DNA of 64,000 bases, taken from Rhodococcus wratislaviensis. Its GTDB lineage: Bacteria; Actinomycetota; Actinomycetes; Mycobacteriales; Mycobacteriaceae. The position numbers and the translations under genes were made by a program. The stretch lies in assembly GCF_900455735.1 (NCBI RefSeq), contig NZ_UAUI01000011.1, positions 1 through 64,000 on the forward strand, given 5' to 3'. Under the pieces are notes generated by a model. It searched no databases, was not told the origin of the DNA, and saw nothing but the letters and a program-made list of their open reading frames with translations. Positions 43,243 through 51,666 of this stretch are shown in pieces (position 1 is the stretch's first letter; each line of letters opens with the position of its first letter).

Positions 43243-44414
43243 GCCGGGACCACCTTCAGGATCTCGAGTGTGTCGATGGAGCGGGTGATGTTGCTGGGCA
43301 ACCGAACCGGCTCGGCGGCCACCAGACGCTGTGCGTGGACGGCGAGTGCCCCGATGACGGCGTGGGCTTCCAAGCGGGCCAGGCCCTGGCCTGCGCAGCC
43401 GTGCGGGCCGTAGCCGAAGGAGAGATGGTCGACCGGGTTCCGTTCGACCAGAAAGTCGTCCGGGTTCTCGTAGTGCCGTGGGTCGCGGTTGCCCGCACCG
43501 AAGAGGATCGCCACCTGGGATCCGGCCGGCACCACGGTGCCGTCGATGATGACGTCCCGGGTGACGAGGCGCCCCCAGGCATGTACCGGCGCCCAATATC
43601 GGAGTATCTCGTTGAAGGCTGCCGGAACCAGGGCGGAATCCCTTCGGACCAGGTCGAATTGGTCGGGGAAGGCCGAGAAGAGCGCGACGATGTTGCCGAG
43701 CGCGGCGATCGTGGTGTCCACTCCCGCGCCCAGGTACTGGTGGATGATGTGGCCGGCGGTGCCGGGAGGAATGGCGCCCCGATCCTCGGCATCGAAGATG
43801 CCGCGACCGACCGATCCCGGCGCCAGATCCTCGGCCCGGACCCCGGTGCACCAACCGTAGAGTTCGCCTGCGATCGGGAAGTTCTCCGCAGTCCGCTGGT
43901 TCATCGGGCCGATGACCTCCATCGCGGCCTGTCCCCAGCGCAGCATGTTGTCGCGCACCTCGCCGGTGAATCCGATCAGGTCCGCGACGACCTCGAGCGG
44001 AAGGGCGCGGGCCAGCGCGTCGATGGCCTCGAACGATCCCCTGTCGACCAGGTCCGCGACCAGCGCATCGGCCTTGGTCCGGATCTGGTCCCTGATTCCC
44101 CGCAGCGCCCGTGGGGAGAGGTTCTCGGTGAGAGTCGCGCGCAAGTCGGTGTGGATCGGCGGGTCGGAGGCCAGGGACGTGCCTTGCAGTGCCTCGTTGA
44201 CCATGGGGTTGAAGCCGACCGTCCGGGACGAGAACGTGCCGGGGTCGGCCAGAGCGTCGCGGATGGCGTCGTATCGGGTCAGGGCATAGACATCGTTGGC
44301 GGGCAGATGCACCACCGCGCCGAGATCGCGGAGTTCGGCGTACGTCGGGTAGGGGTCGATCAGGATCTCGTCGGCGAAGAGGTCGATATCGGAACTCGCG
44401 GGTGTGCTGGTCAT
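43239..44414 (-). CDS. Cytochrome P450
   Basis: 391 aa, bacterial class I P450. The I-helix is YLGAGVDTTIAAL with the acid-alcohol pair replaced by D-T-T, the ExxR motif lies in NEILRYWAP, and the heme-binding loop is FGYGPHGCAGQGLARLE with the thiolate Cys. No membrane anchor is present. The start at 44414 (MTSTPASSD) is chosen because upstream codons are not P450-like. It is the first gene of the P450-ferredoxin-reductase-LysR unit. The substrate is unknown; the neighbouring aromatic-type monooxygenase and hydrolases suggest an aromatic or alicyclic compound, which is inference. Confidence 0.92.
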   Translation of the reverse strand: MTSTPASSDIDLFADEILIDPYPTYAELRDLGAVVHLPANDVYALTRYDAIRDALADPGTFSSRTVGFNPMVNEALQGTSLASDPPIHTDLRATLTENLSPRALRGIRDQIRTKADALVADLVDRGSFEAIDALARALPLEVVADLIGFTGEVRDNMLRWGQAAMEVIGPMNQRTAENFPIAGELYGWCTGVRAEDLAPGSVGRGIFDAEDRGAIPPGTAGHIIHQYLGAGVDTTIAALGNIVALFSAFPDQFDLVRRDSALVPAAFNEILRYWAPVHAWGRLVTRDVIIDGTVVPAGSQVAILFGAGNRDPRHYENPDDFLVERNPVDHLSFGYGPHGCAGQGLARLEAHAVIGALAVHAQRLVAAEPVRLPSNITRSIDTLEILKVVPA

Positions 44415-44564
44415 GCACCCAGTGAAGTGACTCCACTCACATAAATCCAACTCATATTGTGCATATAGGAACATGCATGCTGTTGATGTGAACGTCCGGC
44501 GGTTCACAGGAAAGTGCCAGCGACTTCACGGGTCGACCGGATTCTGTCTACTTACGCTCCTTCC

Positions 44565-45686
44565 ATGCGAACTCAGAACTCCCGTGTCACCTCGCCGAAG
44601 AAGTTGATCGTCGCGTCCTCGATGACGATGCTTCTCGGACTCTCACTCGTTGCGTGCGGGACCGACAGCGACACCACCACCCCGGCGCCCGGCTCCGCTT
44701 CGAGTTCTGTCGCAGCGACTATGGCCACCGCCGACGCGGGCAGCGTCGCCGCCGGCGCCGAGGCATTCGCGGCTACTCTGACCGACGATCAGAAAGCGTC
44801 ACTGCAACAGGAGTATTCGCTCGAGAATGCGCAGAAGTGGTCGAATCTGCCGCAGGCACTGCTCCGGGGCGGTCAGGGGCGGATCGGCCTGCAACTGAGC
44901 GAGCTCGACGACACTCAGATCGCCGCGCTCGACACCCTGTTGCAGGCGGTCACCGGCTCGGCGGCGGGCGACGGGTACGACGAGATCCAACAGCTGCTCA
45001 ACGCGGATGACTATCTCGCGGCCAACGGCGGCGGAACCGACTACGGCCGTGGTAACTACTACATCGCCTTCCTCGGCACCCCGTCCGATTCCGGGACGTG
45101 GGAATTGCAGTTCGGAGGACACCATCTGGCGTTCGCGAACACCTACGTCGACGGCGCGCTCGTCGGTGCCACCCCGTCGTTCCGCGGGGTCGAACCGTTC
45201 GGCACGTTCGAGCAGAACGGCACGTCCAATTCCCCTCTCGCCAACGAGCAGTCTTCGTTTGCGGCGCTGCTCGCAGGACTGTCCACCGAGGAGTTGGCCA
45301 CAGCGAAACTCGATTCCGTGTACAGCGATCTGGTGCTCAAACCCGGTAACGACTGGGCATTCCCGACGACCAAGGAAGGCGTGCAGGTCTCGACGTTCAC
45401 TCCGGAACAGAAGCAACTCGTCATGGCCGCGATCGCCACTTACGTCGACGACATCGACGACGCGGACGCGGCGACCATCTTGGCGAAGTACGAAAGCGAG
45501 CTGGACCAGACGTACGTCTCGTACTCGGGTAGCACCGGCGTGACCGAGCAGAACGACTACGTGCGAATCGACGGACCGTCGGTCTGGATCGAGTTCTCGA
45601 TGCAGCACGGCATCGTGCTGTCCGGGAACCACCCGCACTCGGTGTGGCGTGATCGGACGACGGACTACGGCGGAACGCAGGAGTGA
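44565..45686 (+). CDS. DUF3500-domain lipoprotein
   Basis: 373 aa. The signal peptide ends in a lipobox (LGLSLVACGT, near residue 30), followed by a Thr/Ser/Ala linker and a DUF3500 domain from about residue 70 to the end. Recognisable pieces are YYIAFLGTPSDSGTWELQFGGHHLAFANTY, GVEPFGTFEQNG and the His-containing ending QHGIVLSGNHPHSVWRDRTTDYGG. The conserved GGHHLA and HPHSVWRD suggest a metal- or ligand-binding site. The function of DUF3500 is unknown. The stop overlaps the start of the HupE/UreJ-like gene by 4 nt, so the two products are probably made together and act together at the membrane. Confidence 0.82.
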   Translation: MRTQNSRVTSPKKLIVASSMTMLLGLSLVACGTDSDTTTPAPGSASSSVAATMATADAGSVAAGAEAFAATLTDDQKASLQQEYSLENAQKWSNLPQALLRGGQGRIGLQLSELDDTQIAALDTLLQAVTGSAAGDGYDEIQQLLNADDYLAANGGGTDYGRGNYYIAFLGTPSDSGTWELQFGGHHLAFANTYVDGALVGATPSFRGVEPFGTFEQNGTSNSPLANEQSSFAALLAGLSTEELATAKLDSVYSDLVLKPGNDWAFPTTKEGVQVSTFTPEQKQLVMAAIATYVDDIDDADAATILAKYESELDQTYVSYSGSTGVTEQNDYVRIDGPSVWIEFSMQHGIVLSGNHPHSVWRDRTTDYGGTQE

Positions 45687-47407
45687 TCATCCCTCGGCTG
45701 TGCAAGTCGATTGCGGGGTTGATGGTGGTGCTCTCATCGATCGGAGTGTGGCTGATCGGCGGTACCGCACAGGCTCACGTTCTTCCGACCACCACGATCG
45801 AGCTCGACGTTCACGCGTCGGAAATCACTGCCGCACTGACGATTCCACAGAGCGACCTGGAGGCCGCAAGCGGGATCGACCTCGGATCCGGAGGCCAGAG
45901 CGACGTCGACGCGCACTCGAGCGAACTGCTGGACTATCTCGAGGACCATTTCGCGCCCACCACGCTGGACGGCCGGCCGTGGGCGGTCACGTTCGACGAA
46001 CCCACCGTGGGTTCGTCGGAGGACCTCGGTACCGGAATCTATGACACGCTCACGACGACGGCGCATCTTGTTCCACCTGCCGGCACCGATGAACGCTCGT
46101 TCGATCTCGGCTACGACGCGGTGATCCATCGCGTGGTCACCCATGTCGTCATGGTCACCGTACGATCCGACTGGTCCACGGGAACAATAGATTCCGGGCG
46201 AGAGATCGGCACTGTCGGAGTGGACTCCGTCACCGGAGACATCACGCCACTGACAGTGCGCCTCGACGACGGAAGCGCCTGGCAGGGATTCGTCAGTATG
46301 GTCTCGCTCGGTATCACCCATATCCGGGAGGGAACGGATCACCAGCTGTTCCTGCTCACGTTGTTGCTACCCGCTCCGTTGCTCGTCGCCGCCCGGCGAT
46401 GGGGTGGTCCTGCGCGGCCTGTAGTGGCGGTGCGCAAGATAGCTGCGATCACGCTGGCGTTCACCGTCGGCCACTCGGTCACCCTCGCGTTGGGCACGAT
46501 CGGCTTTCCGGTTCCGCAGCAGACCGTCGAGGTTCTCATTGCGATCAGCATTCTCGTCGCTGCCGTTCACGCAATCGTGCCGATCTTCTTCGGCCGTGAA
46601 GCGTTGATAGCGGGGATGTTCGGTCTCGTCCACGGTCTCGCGTTCTCGGCGACGCTCACCGAACTCGATCTCACCGGTGGGCAACTCGCAGTCAGCCTGC
46701 TGGGTTTCAATATCGGCATCGAGCTGATGCAACTCGCCGTCGTCGCTGTCGTGCTGCCGCCGCTCATCGTGCTCGCGCGGACCCGTATCTACCATCCCGT
46801 CCGGGTAACCGCGGCCGTACTCGCCGCGGCAGCAGCAGTCGGATGGGTATTCGATCGGGCAGGGTTTCCCAACATCGTCGCCGACGTGGCGGACCGCCTG
46901 GCCGACGTGACGCCGTATATCGTTGCCACTCTGTGGATTGCCGCGGTCGCCGTGGCCGCTCTACTCCTGCGGGGCCGCGTCGTCGGGACGGCCGGGCCAG
47001 ACGCGTTTGCGACACCGCCGGACCGCAGCCACAACCGTGCGACACTGCGCCCCATCCTGCAGGAACTTCTGGCCGCCAAGCCCGCGTCCGACTGGTTCGA
47101 CATCGTCACCGAGGCACGGTTGCCGTGTGCCCCGATCAATGATGTCCGCAGCGGAATCGAATTCGCGGGGCGCATCGGGCTGGAACCCGTCGTGGCGGTG
47201 GGCGACGGTGAAGAATCTCTTCCCGGGGGGCGCAACCTAGTCGATACTCAGCAGCGCACGCGCCTGAAGGATGGCCTGCTCGACGTCGTCGTCGAGGCCT
47301 CCGGCGGGCAGTGCACCGATTTCGCCGCGGAGCAGTCCGACGTCCTTGAGCAGCAGGTCGTACTGGATGTCGACGAGGTTGTCACTCATCCAGCTTTGTC
47401 CGGTTGA
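45683..47407 (+). CDS. HupE/UreJ-like membrane protein with an in-frame CoA-transferase tail (chimera)
   Basis: A 574-aa frame. Residues 1 to about 435 form a HupE/UreJ_2-type protein: signal peptide, extracytoplasmic domain (to ~215), then about seven membrane helices with the family motifs GITHIREGTDHQLFLLTLL, FTVGHSVTLAL and FGLVHGLAFS, whose His and Asp residues suggest metal (Ni, Co or Cu) handling. The natural end is near LLLRGRVVG. From about 46997 it continues without a stop into the C-terminal part of a CaiB/BaiF CoA-transferase and then about 170 nt antisense to the 47237-48016 gene. It is coupled to the DUF3500 gene by ATGA. The tail looks like a recombination accident. Confidence 0.75.
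   Translation: MIIPRLCKSIAGLMVVLSSIGVWLIGGTAQAHVLPTTTIELDVHASEITAALTIPQSDLEAASGIDLGSGGQSDVDAHSSELLDYLEDHFAPTTLDGRPWAVTFDEPTVGSSEDLGTGIYDTLTTTAHLVPPAGTDERSFDLGYDAVIHRVVTHVVMVTVRSDWSTGTIDSGREIGTVGVDSVTGDITPLTVRLDDGSAWQGFVSMVSLGITHIREGTDHQLFLLTLLLPAPLLVAARRWGGPARPVVAVRKIAAITLAFTVGHSVTLALGTIGFPVPQQTVEVLIAISILVAAVHAIVPIFFGREALIAGMFGLVHGLAFSATLTELDLTGGQLAVSLLGFNIGIELMQLAVVAVVLPPLIVLARTRIYHPVRVTAAVLAAAAAVGWVFDRAGFPNIVADVADRLADVTPYIVATLWIAAVAVAALLLRGRVVGTAGPDAFATPPDRSHNRATLRPILQELLAAKPASDWFDIVTEARLPCAPINDVRSGIEFAGRIGLEPVVAVGDGEESLPGGRNLVDTQQRTRLKDGLLDVVVEASGGQCTDFAAEQSDVLEQQVVLDVDEVVTHPALSG
46997..47236 (+). pseudogene. CaiB/BaiF family III CoA-transferase remnant (C-terminal fragment)
   Basis: Translated in the HupE frame this reads DAFATPPDRSHNRATLRP, then LLAAKPASDWFDIVTEARLP and CAPINDVRSGIEF, ending GLEPVVAVGDGEE. 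That is the conserved near-C-terminal segment of CaiB/BaiF CoA-transferases (F-x-T-x2-R-x2-R, P-x-P/A-I-N). Only about 80 of the usual ~400 residues remain, without the catalytic Asp. It is joined in frame to the HupE-like gene on its left and stops being recognisable where the hydroxyacid dehydrogenase gene ends on its right, so it is a deletion scar. Confidence 0.7.
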
Positions 47408-48016
47408 CACGGCGATCACGTCGAAAAGGCCCTTGGCGGGCGTGCCGAGATGCTCGGCGAGAGTGAGCATCCGCGCGGTGGCGGCCAGATTGTAGGTGGC
47501 CAGCGCATTGTTGAGGAGCTTCACCAGGGCCGGCTGACCGTAGGACTCCATGCTGAACACGCGGCCGGAGATGTCGGCCAGCAGCCGGTCCTCGGCGGGG
47601 GTGGCGTCGGGTCCGGCGAGGAAGATGGTCATCGAGCCTTGACGGGCACCCTGGGGGCCGCCGGACACGGGGGCCTCGAAGACGCGCCAGTTGTCCGGGG
47701 CCGAAGACATGATCTTCCGGGCATCTTCCGGTGCCAGCGTGGTGTGGACGAAGACGGTCAGCGGCCGCGCGGTGTGGTCCTGGAGCGCCGCGAACACGGA
47801 CGACACCTGTTCGGCCAGCCGCACCGCGACGTGGACGCTGTCAATGGACGGCCAGTCGAGTGCCGCGAGGTCGCTTCCGGCCGGTGACTGGGTCTCGTCC
47901 GACCACTCGCGGACGCGTTCCGCGTTGAAGTCGTAGCCGTACACCTCCTGCCCCAGCTGGGCGAGATGTGCGCCGATGTTTCCGCCGATGGGTCCGAGTC
48001 CAATTACCAAGTGCAT
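47237..48016 (-). CDS. 3-hydroxyisobutyrate dehydrogenase family oxidoreductase
   Basis: A 259-aa beta-hydroxyacid dehydrogenase-like protein. The N-terminal Rossmann motif is HLVIGLGPIGGNIGAHL. The family substrate loop appears as FEAPVSGGPQGARQGSMTIFLAG, with the catalytic-Lys region VKLLNNALATYNLAATA. It is somewhat shorter than the usual ~290 aa. It probably oxidises a hydroxy acid with NAD(P)+, fitting the end of a Baeyer-Villiger pathway where the opened lactone is a hydroxy acid. The start has GAGGAA; it lies 67 nt after the CMD gene and is the last gene of that unit. Confidence 0.83.
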   Translation of the reverse strand: MHLVIGLGPIGGNIGAHLAQLGQEVYGYDFNAERVREWSDETQSPAGSDLAALDWPSIDSVHVAVRLAEQVSSVFAALQDHTARPLTVFVHTTLAPEDARKIMSSAPDNWRVFEAPVSGGPQGARQGSMTIFLAGPDATPAEDRLLADISGRVFSMESYGQPALVKLLNNALATYNLAATARMLTLAEHLGTPAKGLFDVIAVSTGQSWMSDNLVDIQYDLLLKDVGLLRGEIGALPAGGLDDDVEQAILQARALLSID

Positions 48017-48083
48017 GAGCGTTCCTCGAGTGTGTGAGCGAGCAGGTGTGGAAGAGAATGCCGGACCGGCATGGCAATTCGGC

Positions 48084-48497
48084 TCAGACCGTGGGGGACT
48101 CCGGGACGAGACCCCGCTCTGCCATGACCTGCTTGACGAGGGTCAGGCCGTTGAGCACGCGCGGGAACCCGACATAGGGGATGCAGTGGATCAGAGCACC
48201 GACGATCTTCTCCTTGGTCAGGCCCACGTTGAAGCCGGTGTTGATGTGCAACTTCAACTGGGGCTCGGTGCCCAGGGCGACCAGTGTGGAGATGGTCACC
48301 ATCGTCTGCTCCTGCTGGGTCAGGCCGGTCCGGGAGTAGATGTCTCCGAAGGCGAAGGAGACGATGTAGTCGGACAGATCCGCGTCCAGACTCTGGTACG
48401 ACTCGACGAGCTTGACATGGTCGAAGGTATTGGTGTGCTCGGGGGAGACGAGCTCCATCATGCGGTCGAGGCCGCGCTGATAGCGATCTGTGGCCAT
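48084..48497 (-). CDS. Carboxymuconolactone decarboxylase (CMD) family protein
   Basis: 137 aa, all-helical CMD/AhpD-like protein (SRTGLTQQEQTMVTISTLVALG, then QLKLHINTGFNVGLTKEKIVGAL and PYVGFPRVLNGL). The AhpD-type CxxC is absent, so it is closer to the decarboxylase/ring-opening group than to peroxidase partners. The exact reaction is unknown. The ATG at 48497 has GAGGAA at good spacing; an in-frame GTG/ATG 5 codons upstream is less well placed. It lies between an aldehyde dehydrogenase and a hydroxyacid dehydrogenase gene and is preceded by a strong hairpin. Confidence 0.82.
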   Translation of the reverse strand: MATDRYQRGLDRMMELVSPEHTNTFDHVKLVESYQSLDADLSDYIVSFAFGDIYSRTGLTQQEQTMVTISTLVALGTEPQLKLHINTGFNVGLTKEKIVGALIHCIPYVGFPRVLNGLTLVKQVMAERGLVPESPTV

Positions 48498-48537
48498 GTG
48501 GGTATTCCTCATCAGCTTGTCGGAGAAGGGTTTGCGC

Positions 48538-48569
48538 TACACCACCGGGCGGTGACACCCGGTGGTGTA
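48538..48569 (-). terminator. Strong hairpin between aldehyde dehydrogenase and CMD genes
   Basis: TACACCACCGGG (48538-48549) and CCCGGTGGTGTA (48558-48569) pair perfectly (12 bp) around an 8-nt loop, 14 nt after the aldehyde dehydrogenase stop. It should terminate or attenuate the BVMO transcript before the CMD and hydroxyacid dehydrogenase genes. Confidence 0.65.
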
Positions 48570-48582
48570 ACTATCTCTGTAC

Positions 48583-49953
48583 CTATGGGTTTCGTACCAG
48601 CTTCTTGTTGGCGAACTCGTTGAACCCATATCGGGCCAGCTCGCGGCCGACGCCGGACCCCTTGACACCGCCGAACGGCAGGTCCGGGGAACTCTTGCTG
48701 ATGCCGTTGATCCAGACCATGCCGGTCTCGAGTTCCTCGGCGATGCGGTCGGCCTTGTCCGGGTCCGAGGTGAACACGCTGGGCGAGAGGCCGAACTGGG
48801 AGTCGTTGGCCAGGTCGATTGCCTCGTCGATCGATCCGACGCGGTGCACGACCGCCACCGGGCCGAACAGCTCCTCGCTGAACGCGCGCATCTCACGCGT
48901 GACACCTGCCAGCACGGTGGGCGGGTAGTACGCGCCGACCCCGTCCGGCCGGTGACCGCCCAACAGGACGTCGGCCCCACGGGAGATCGCCTCTTGGACA
49001 AGCTCGTCCAGTTCCTCGACACCCGCGTTCGATGCCATCGGTCCGAGCTTCGTGTCGGGGCTGGTCGGGTCGCCGGGCTGCCAGCCGGCCATCCCGTCGA
49101 CGAATTTCCCGACGAACTCCTCGTACACACGTTCATCGACGAGGAACCGCTTCGACGCGGTGCACGCCTGCCCGCCGTTGCCGAGCCGCCCGACGACGGC
49201 AGCGGCAGCCGCCGCGTCCACATCGGCGTCGTCGAGCACGATGAAGGGGTCCGAGCCGCCGAGTTCCAGCACGCACTTCTTCATGTGCCGGCCCGCGACC
49301 TCGCCGACAGCCGACCCGGCCTTCTCGGATCCGGTCAGCGACACACCCTGGACACGCGGATCCGCAACGGCATTCGCGACCTGCACCGAGGAAATGAAGG
49401 CATTGCGGTACACACCCGCGGGCAACCCCGCCTCGGTCAGGACCCGTTCGATGGCGAGGGCTGACTGCGGGCAGTTCCGCGCGTGCTTGACGATGATCGT
49501 GTTGCCGAGGGCAATGTTCGGCGCCGCGAAACGAGCCACCTGGTAGTAGGGGTAGTTCCACGGCATCACCCCGACGAGCGGGCCGATCGGCTCCGTGCGG
49601 ACGACGGCCGTGCCGGACCCTGTGATGTCGAGAGGCTCGTCCGCCATGTACTCCTCGACATGGTCGGCGTAGTACTGGTAGATCGAGGCGACCAACTGCA
49701 CCTCACCCCTGGCCTGGGCGATCGGCTTGCCCATTTCCAGGGTGAGAAGCTTGGCCAGCTCGTCGGCCTGCTCGCGGTGGATCTCGGCGGCCCGGGTGAG
49801 GACGATGCGGCGCCGCTCCAGCGGTGTGGTGCGCCAGGAGCGGTAGGCGGCCGTGCTGTGTCCGATGAGAGCGTCCAGCTCCGCATCCGAGATCTCCGGG
49901 TACTGCGCGTTCTCTTCCCCGGTGACCGGGTCGATGGTGGTGTAGACACCCAT
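48583..49953 (-). CDS. Aldehyde dehydrogenase (succinate-semialdehyde type)
   Basis: A 456-aa NAD(P)+-dependent aldehyde dehydrogenase. It has VMPWNYPYYQVARFAAPNIALGNT, the catalytic Glu in LELGGSDPFIV (about residue 230), the catalytic Cys in GNGGQACTASKRF (about 264) and the C-terminal LPFGGVKGSGVGRELARYG. Length and motifs match the GabD-like group. It follows the BVMO gene by 29 nt with an AGGAG site, so the expected role is oxidation of an omega-oxo acid (for example 6-oxohexanoate) to a dicarboxylic acid after lactone opening. The specific chain length is inference. Confidence 0.9.
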   Translation of the reverse strand: MGVYTTIDPVTGEENAQYPEISDAELDALIGHSTAAYRSWRTTPLERRRIVLTRAAEIHREQADELAKLLTLEMGKPIAQARGEVQLVASIYQYYADHVEEYMADEPLDITGSGTAVVRTEPIGPLVGVMPWNYPYYQVARFAAPNIALGNTIIVKHARNCPQSALAIERVLTEAGLPAGVYRNAFISSVQVANAVADPRVQGVSLTGSEKAGSAVGEVAGRHMKKCVLELGGSDPFIVLDDADVDAAAAAAVVGRLGNGGQACTASKRFLVDERVYEEFVGKFVDGMAGWQPGDPTSPDTKLGPMASNAGVEELDELVQEAISRGADVLLGGHRPDGVGAYYPPTVLAGVTREMRAFSEELFGPVAVVHRVGSIDEAIDLANDSQFGLSPSVFTSDPDKADRIAEELETGMVWINGISKSSPDLPFGGVKGSGVGRELARYGFNEFANKKLVRNP

Positions 49954-49982
49954 GGGGTTCTCCTGTGTGGTGATGAGGGGTG

Positions 49983-51602
49983 TCAGGCCGCGATCGTCTC
50001 GGCCGACTCGAAGCCGCGGTATCCGTCGGCGGTGACGTCGGCCAGGACGGCACGGTAGTTGCCCAGCCCGCCCAGGTAGAACAGGACGCTGGGCTTCTTG
50101 CCCGGGACGTTCGCGCCGAAGATCCACGAGTCGACCTTGGTGAACACCGTCATGTTGGCGATCTCGGTGCATGTCTCGGTCCATTCGGCCTCGGCCTCCG
50201 GCGTGGGTTCGATCGCCCGCAGTCCGTTGCGTTCGGCGTAGTCGATCGTGTCACTGATCCACTCGACCTGCGTCTCGATGCTCGGCGGCAGGTTCGTGAA
50301 CGGACCGTTGGGTCCGAGGACCATGAACCAGTTGGGGAAGTTCGCCGTGGAGATGCCGAGGTAGCTGGTCGGCTGCCCGTCCCAGTGATTGTTGATGTTC
50401 AGGCCGCCCCGACCGCGGATCTCCATGCGCCGGTAGTTGCCGTCGACGGCGTCGAACCCGGTGGCGAAGATGAGCACATCCAGTTCGTGCAGGACGCCGT
50501 CCTCGGTCACCACACCCTTGGCGGTGACCTCGCGGATCGGGTTCTCCCTGATGGCGACGGCTTCCACGTTCGGCCGGTTGAAGACCTGGAAATAGCCGTC
50601 GTCGCACAGCGGGCGGCGGGCGAACAAGCCGGTCGGCGTCAGCTTGCGGGCCGTCTCCGGGTCCTCGATGACCTCGGCGATCTTGGAACGAATGAAGGAC
50701 GCTGCGGCCTCGTTGGCTTCCTCGTCGGTGGCGATGTCACCGAAGGTGGCGAACATGAAGCGGAAACCGCCGCCGTGCTGCCAGGCTTCCTCGAAGATGC
50801 GGCGGCGCTCCTCCTCCGAGACGCTCATCGCCGGTACGGTGCTCTCCTCGAAGCCGAAGGCCACCGACGAATCCTTGACCTGTGTCCAGATCCGGTCGTA
50901 ATCGGCCTTGACCGCGTCGATCTGCTGTGTGGTCACGGGGCGCTTCCCGACCGGGACGGAGTACTGCGGGGTCCGGACGAACACGGTCAGGTGCTCGACC
51001 TCCGGCGCGAGGGCCGTGATGACCTGCTGGCCGGTGGAACCGGTGCCGATGACGCCGACGCGGCGGCCCGCGAGGTCCTTGCCCTCGGGCCAGGCGGCGG
51101 TGTGGATGGTTTCGCCCTCGAAGGTGTCCAGACCGGGCAGGTTCGGGAGATTGATGGCGGAGAGCAGTCCGACGGCGTTGACGACATAGGTGGCCCGGTA
51201 GACGGCGCCGGAGTCGGTGGTGACCTCCCACAGTGCCTCGTCGTCGAGGTAGACGGCAGAGGTGACCTCGGTGCCGAAGCGGAAGTGGCGGCGCAGGTCG
51301 AAACGGTCGACGACGCCCTCGAGGTATTCGAGGATCTCGGGCTGGGTGATGTACGTGTGCTTCCACGTGCCGTCCTGCAGCAGGTCGGAGTCGAAGGAGA
51401 AACGATAGACGTGACTCTCGGTGTCGGAGAGGGCGCCCGGGTAGCGGTTCCAGTACCAGGTGCCGCCGGGACCGTCTGCGTTGTCGAAACCCACTGTGGT
51501 GAGGCCGAGTTCGTTGTGCAGCTTGTGGACGGCGTAGATGCCGCCGAAGCCGGCGCCGATGACGACGGCGTCGACGATGTGGGGTGTGGTCTGGGAAGTC
51601 AT
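49983..51602 (-). CDS. Baeyer-Villiger monooxygenase (cyclohexanone monooxygenase-like)
   Basis: A 539-aa class B flavoprotein monooxygenase that inserts oxygen next to a ketone using NADPH and O2. The FAD motif is VVIGAGFGGIYAVHKL (residues 14-29), the BVMO fingerprint FEGETIHTAAWPE lies at 161-173, the NADP motif is VGVIGTGSTG, and a linker and C-terminal region end in VLFYLGGLGNYRAVLADVTADGY. The length equals cyclohexanone monooxygenases. The gene is flanked by an ester hydrolase and an aldehyde dehydrogenase in one transcript, with a divergent alcohol dehydrogenase. This is the layout of cyclic alcohol/ketone degradation. AGGAG precedes the start. Confidence 0.92.
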   Translation of the reverse strand: MTSQTTPHIVDAVVIGAGFGGIYAVHKLHNELGLTTVGFDNADGPGGTWYWNRYPGALSDTESHVYRFSFDSDLLQDGTWKHTYITQPEILEYLEGVVDRFDLRRHFRFGTEVTSAVYLDDEALWEVTTDSGAVYRATYVVNAVGLLSAINLPNLPGLDTFEGETIHTAAWPEGKDLAGRRVGVIGTGSTGQQVITALAPEVEHLTVFVRTPQYSVPVGKRPVTTQQIDAVKADYDRIWTQVKDSSVAFGFEESTVPAMSVSEEERRRIFEEAWQHGGGFRFMFATFGDIATDEEANEAAASFIRSKIAEVIEDPETARKLTPTGLFARRPLCDDGYFQVFNRPNVEAVAIRENPIREVTAKGVVTEDGVLHELDVLIFATGFDAVDGNYRRMEIRGRGGLNINNHWDGQPTSYLGISTANFPNWFMVLGPNGPFTNLPPSIETQVEWISDTIDYAERNGLRAIEPTPEAEAEWTETCTEIANMTVFTKVDSWIFGANVPGKKPSVLFYLGGLGNYRAVLADVTADGYRGFESAETIAA

Positions 51603-51666
51603 GGCGAACTCCTGTGTCGTTCTGATGCAGGGAAGGAAGCGGTGAAAGATGAAGGGGCCGAGGTAG

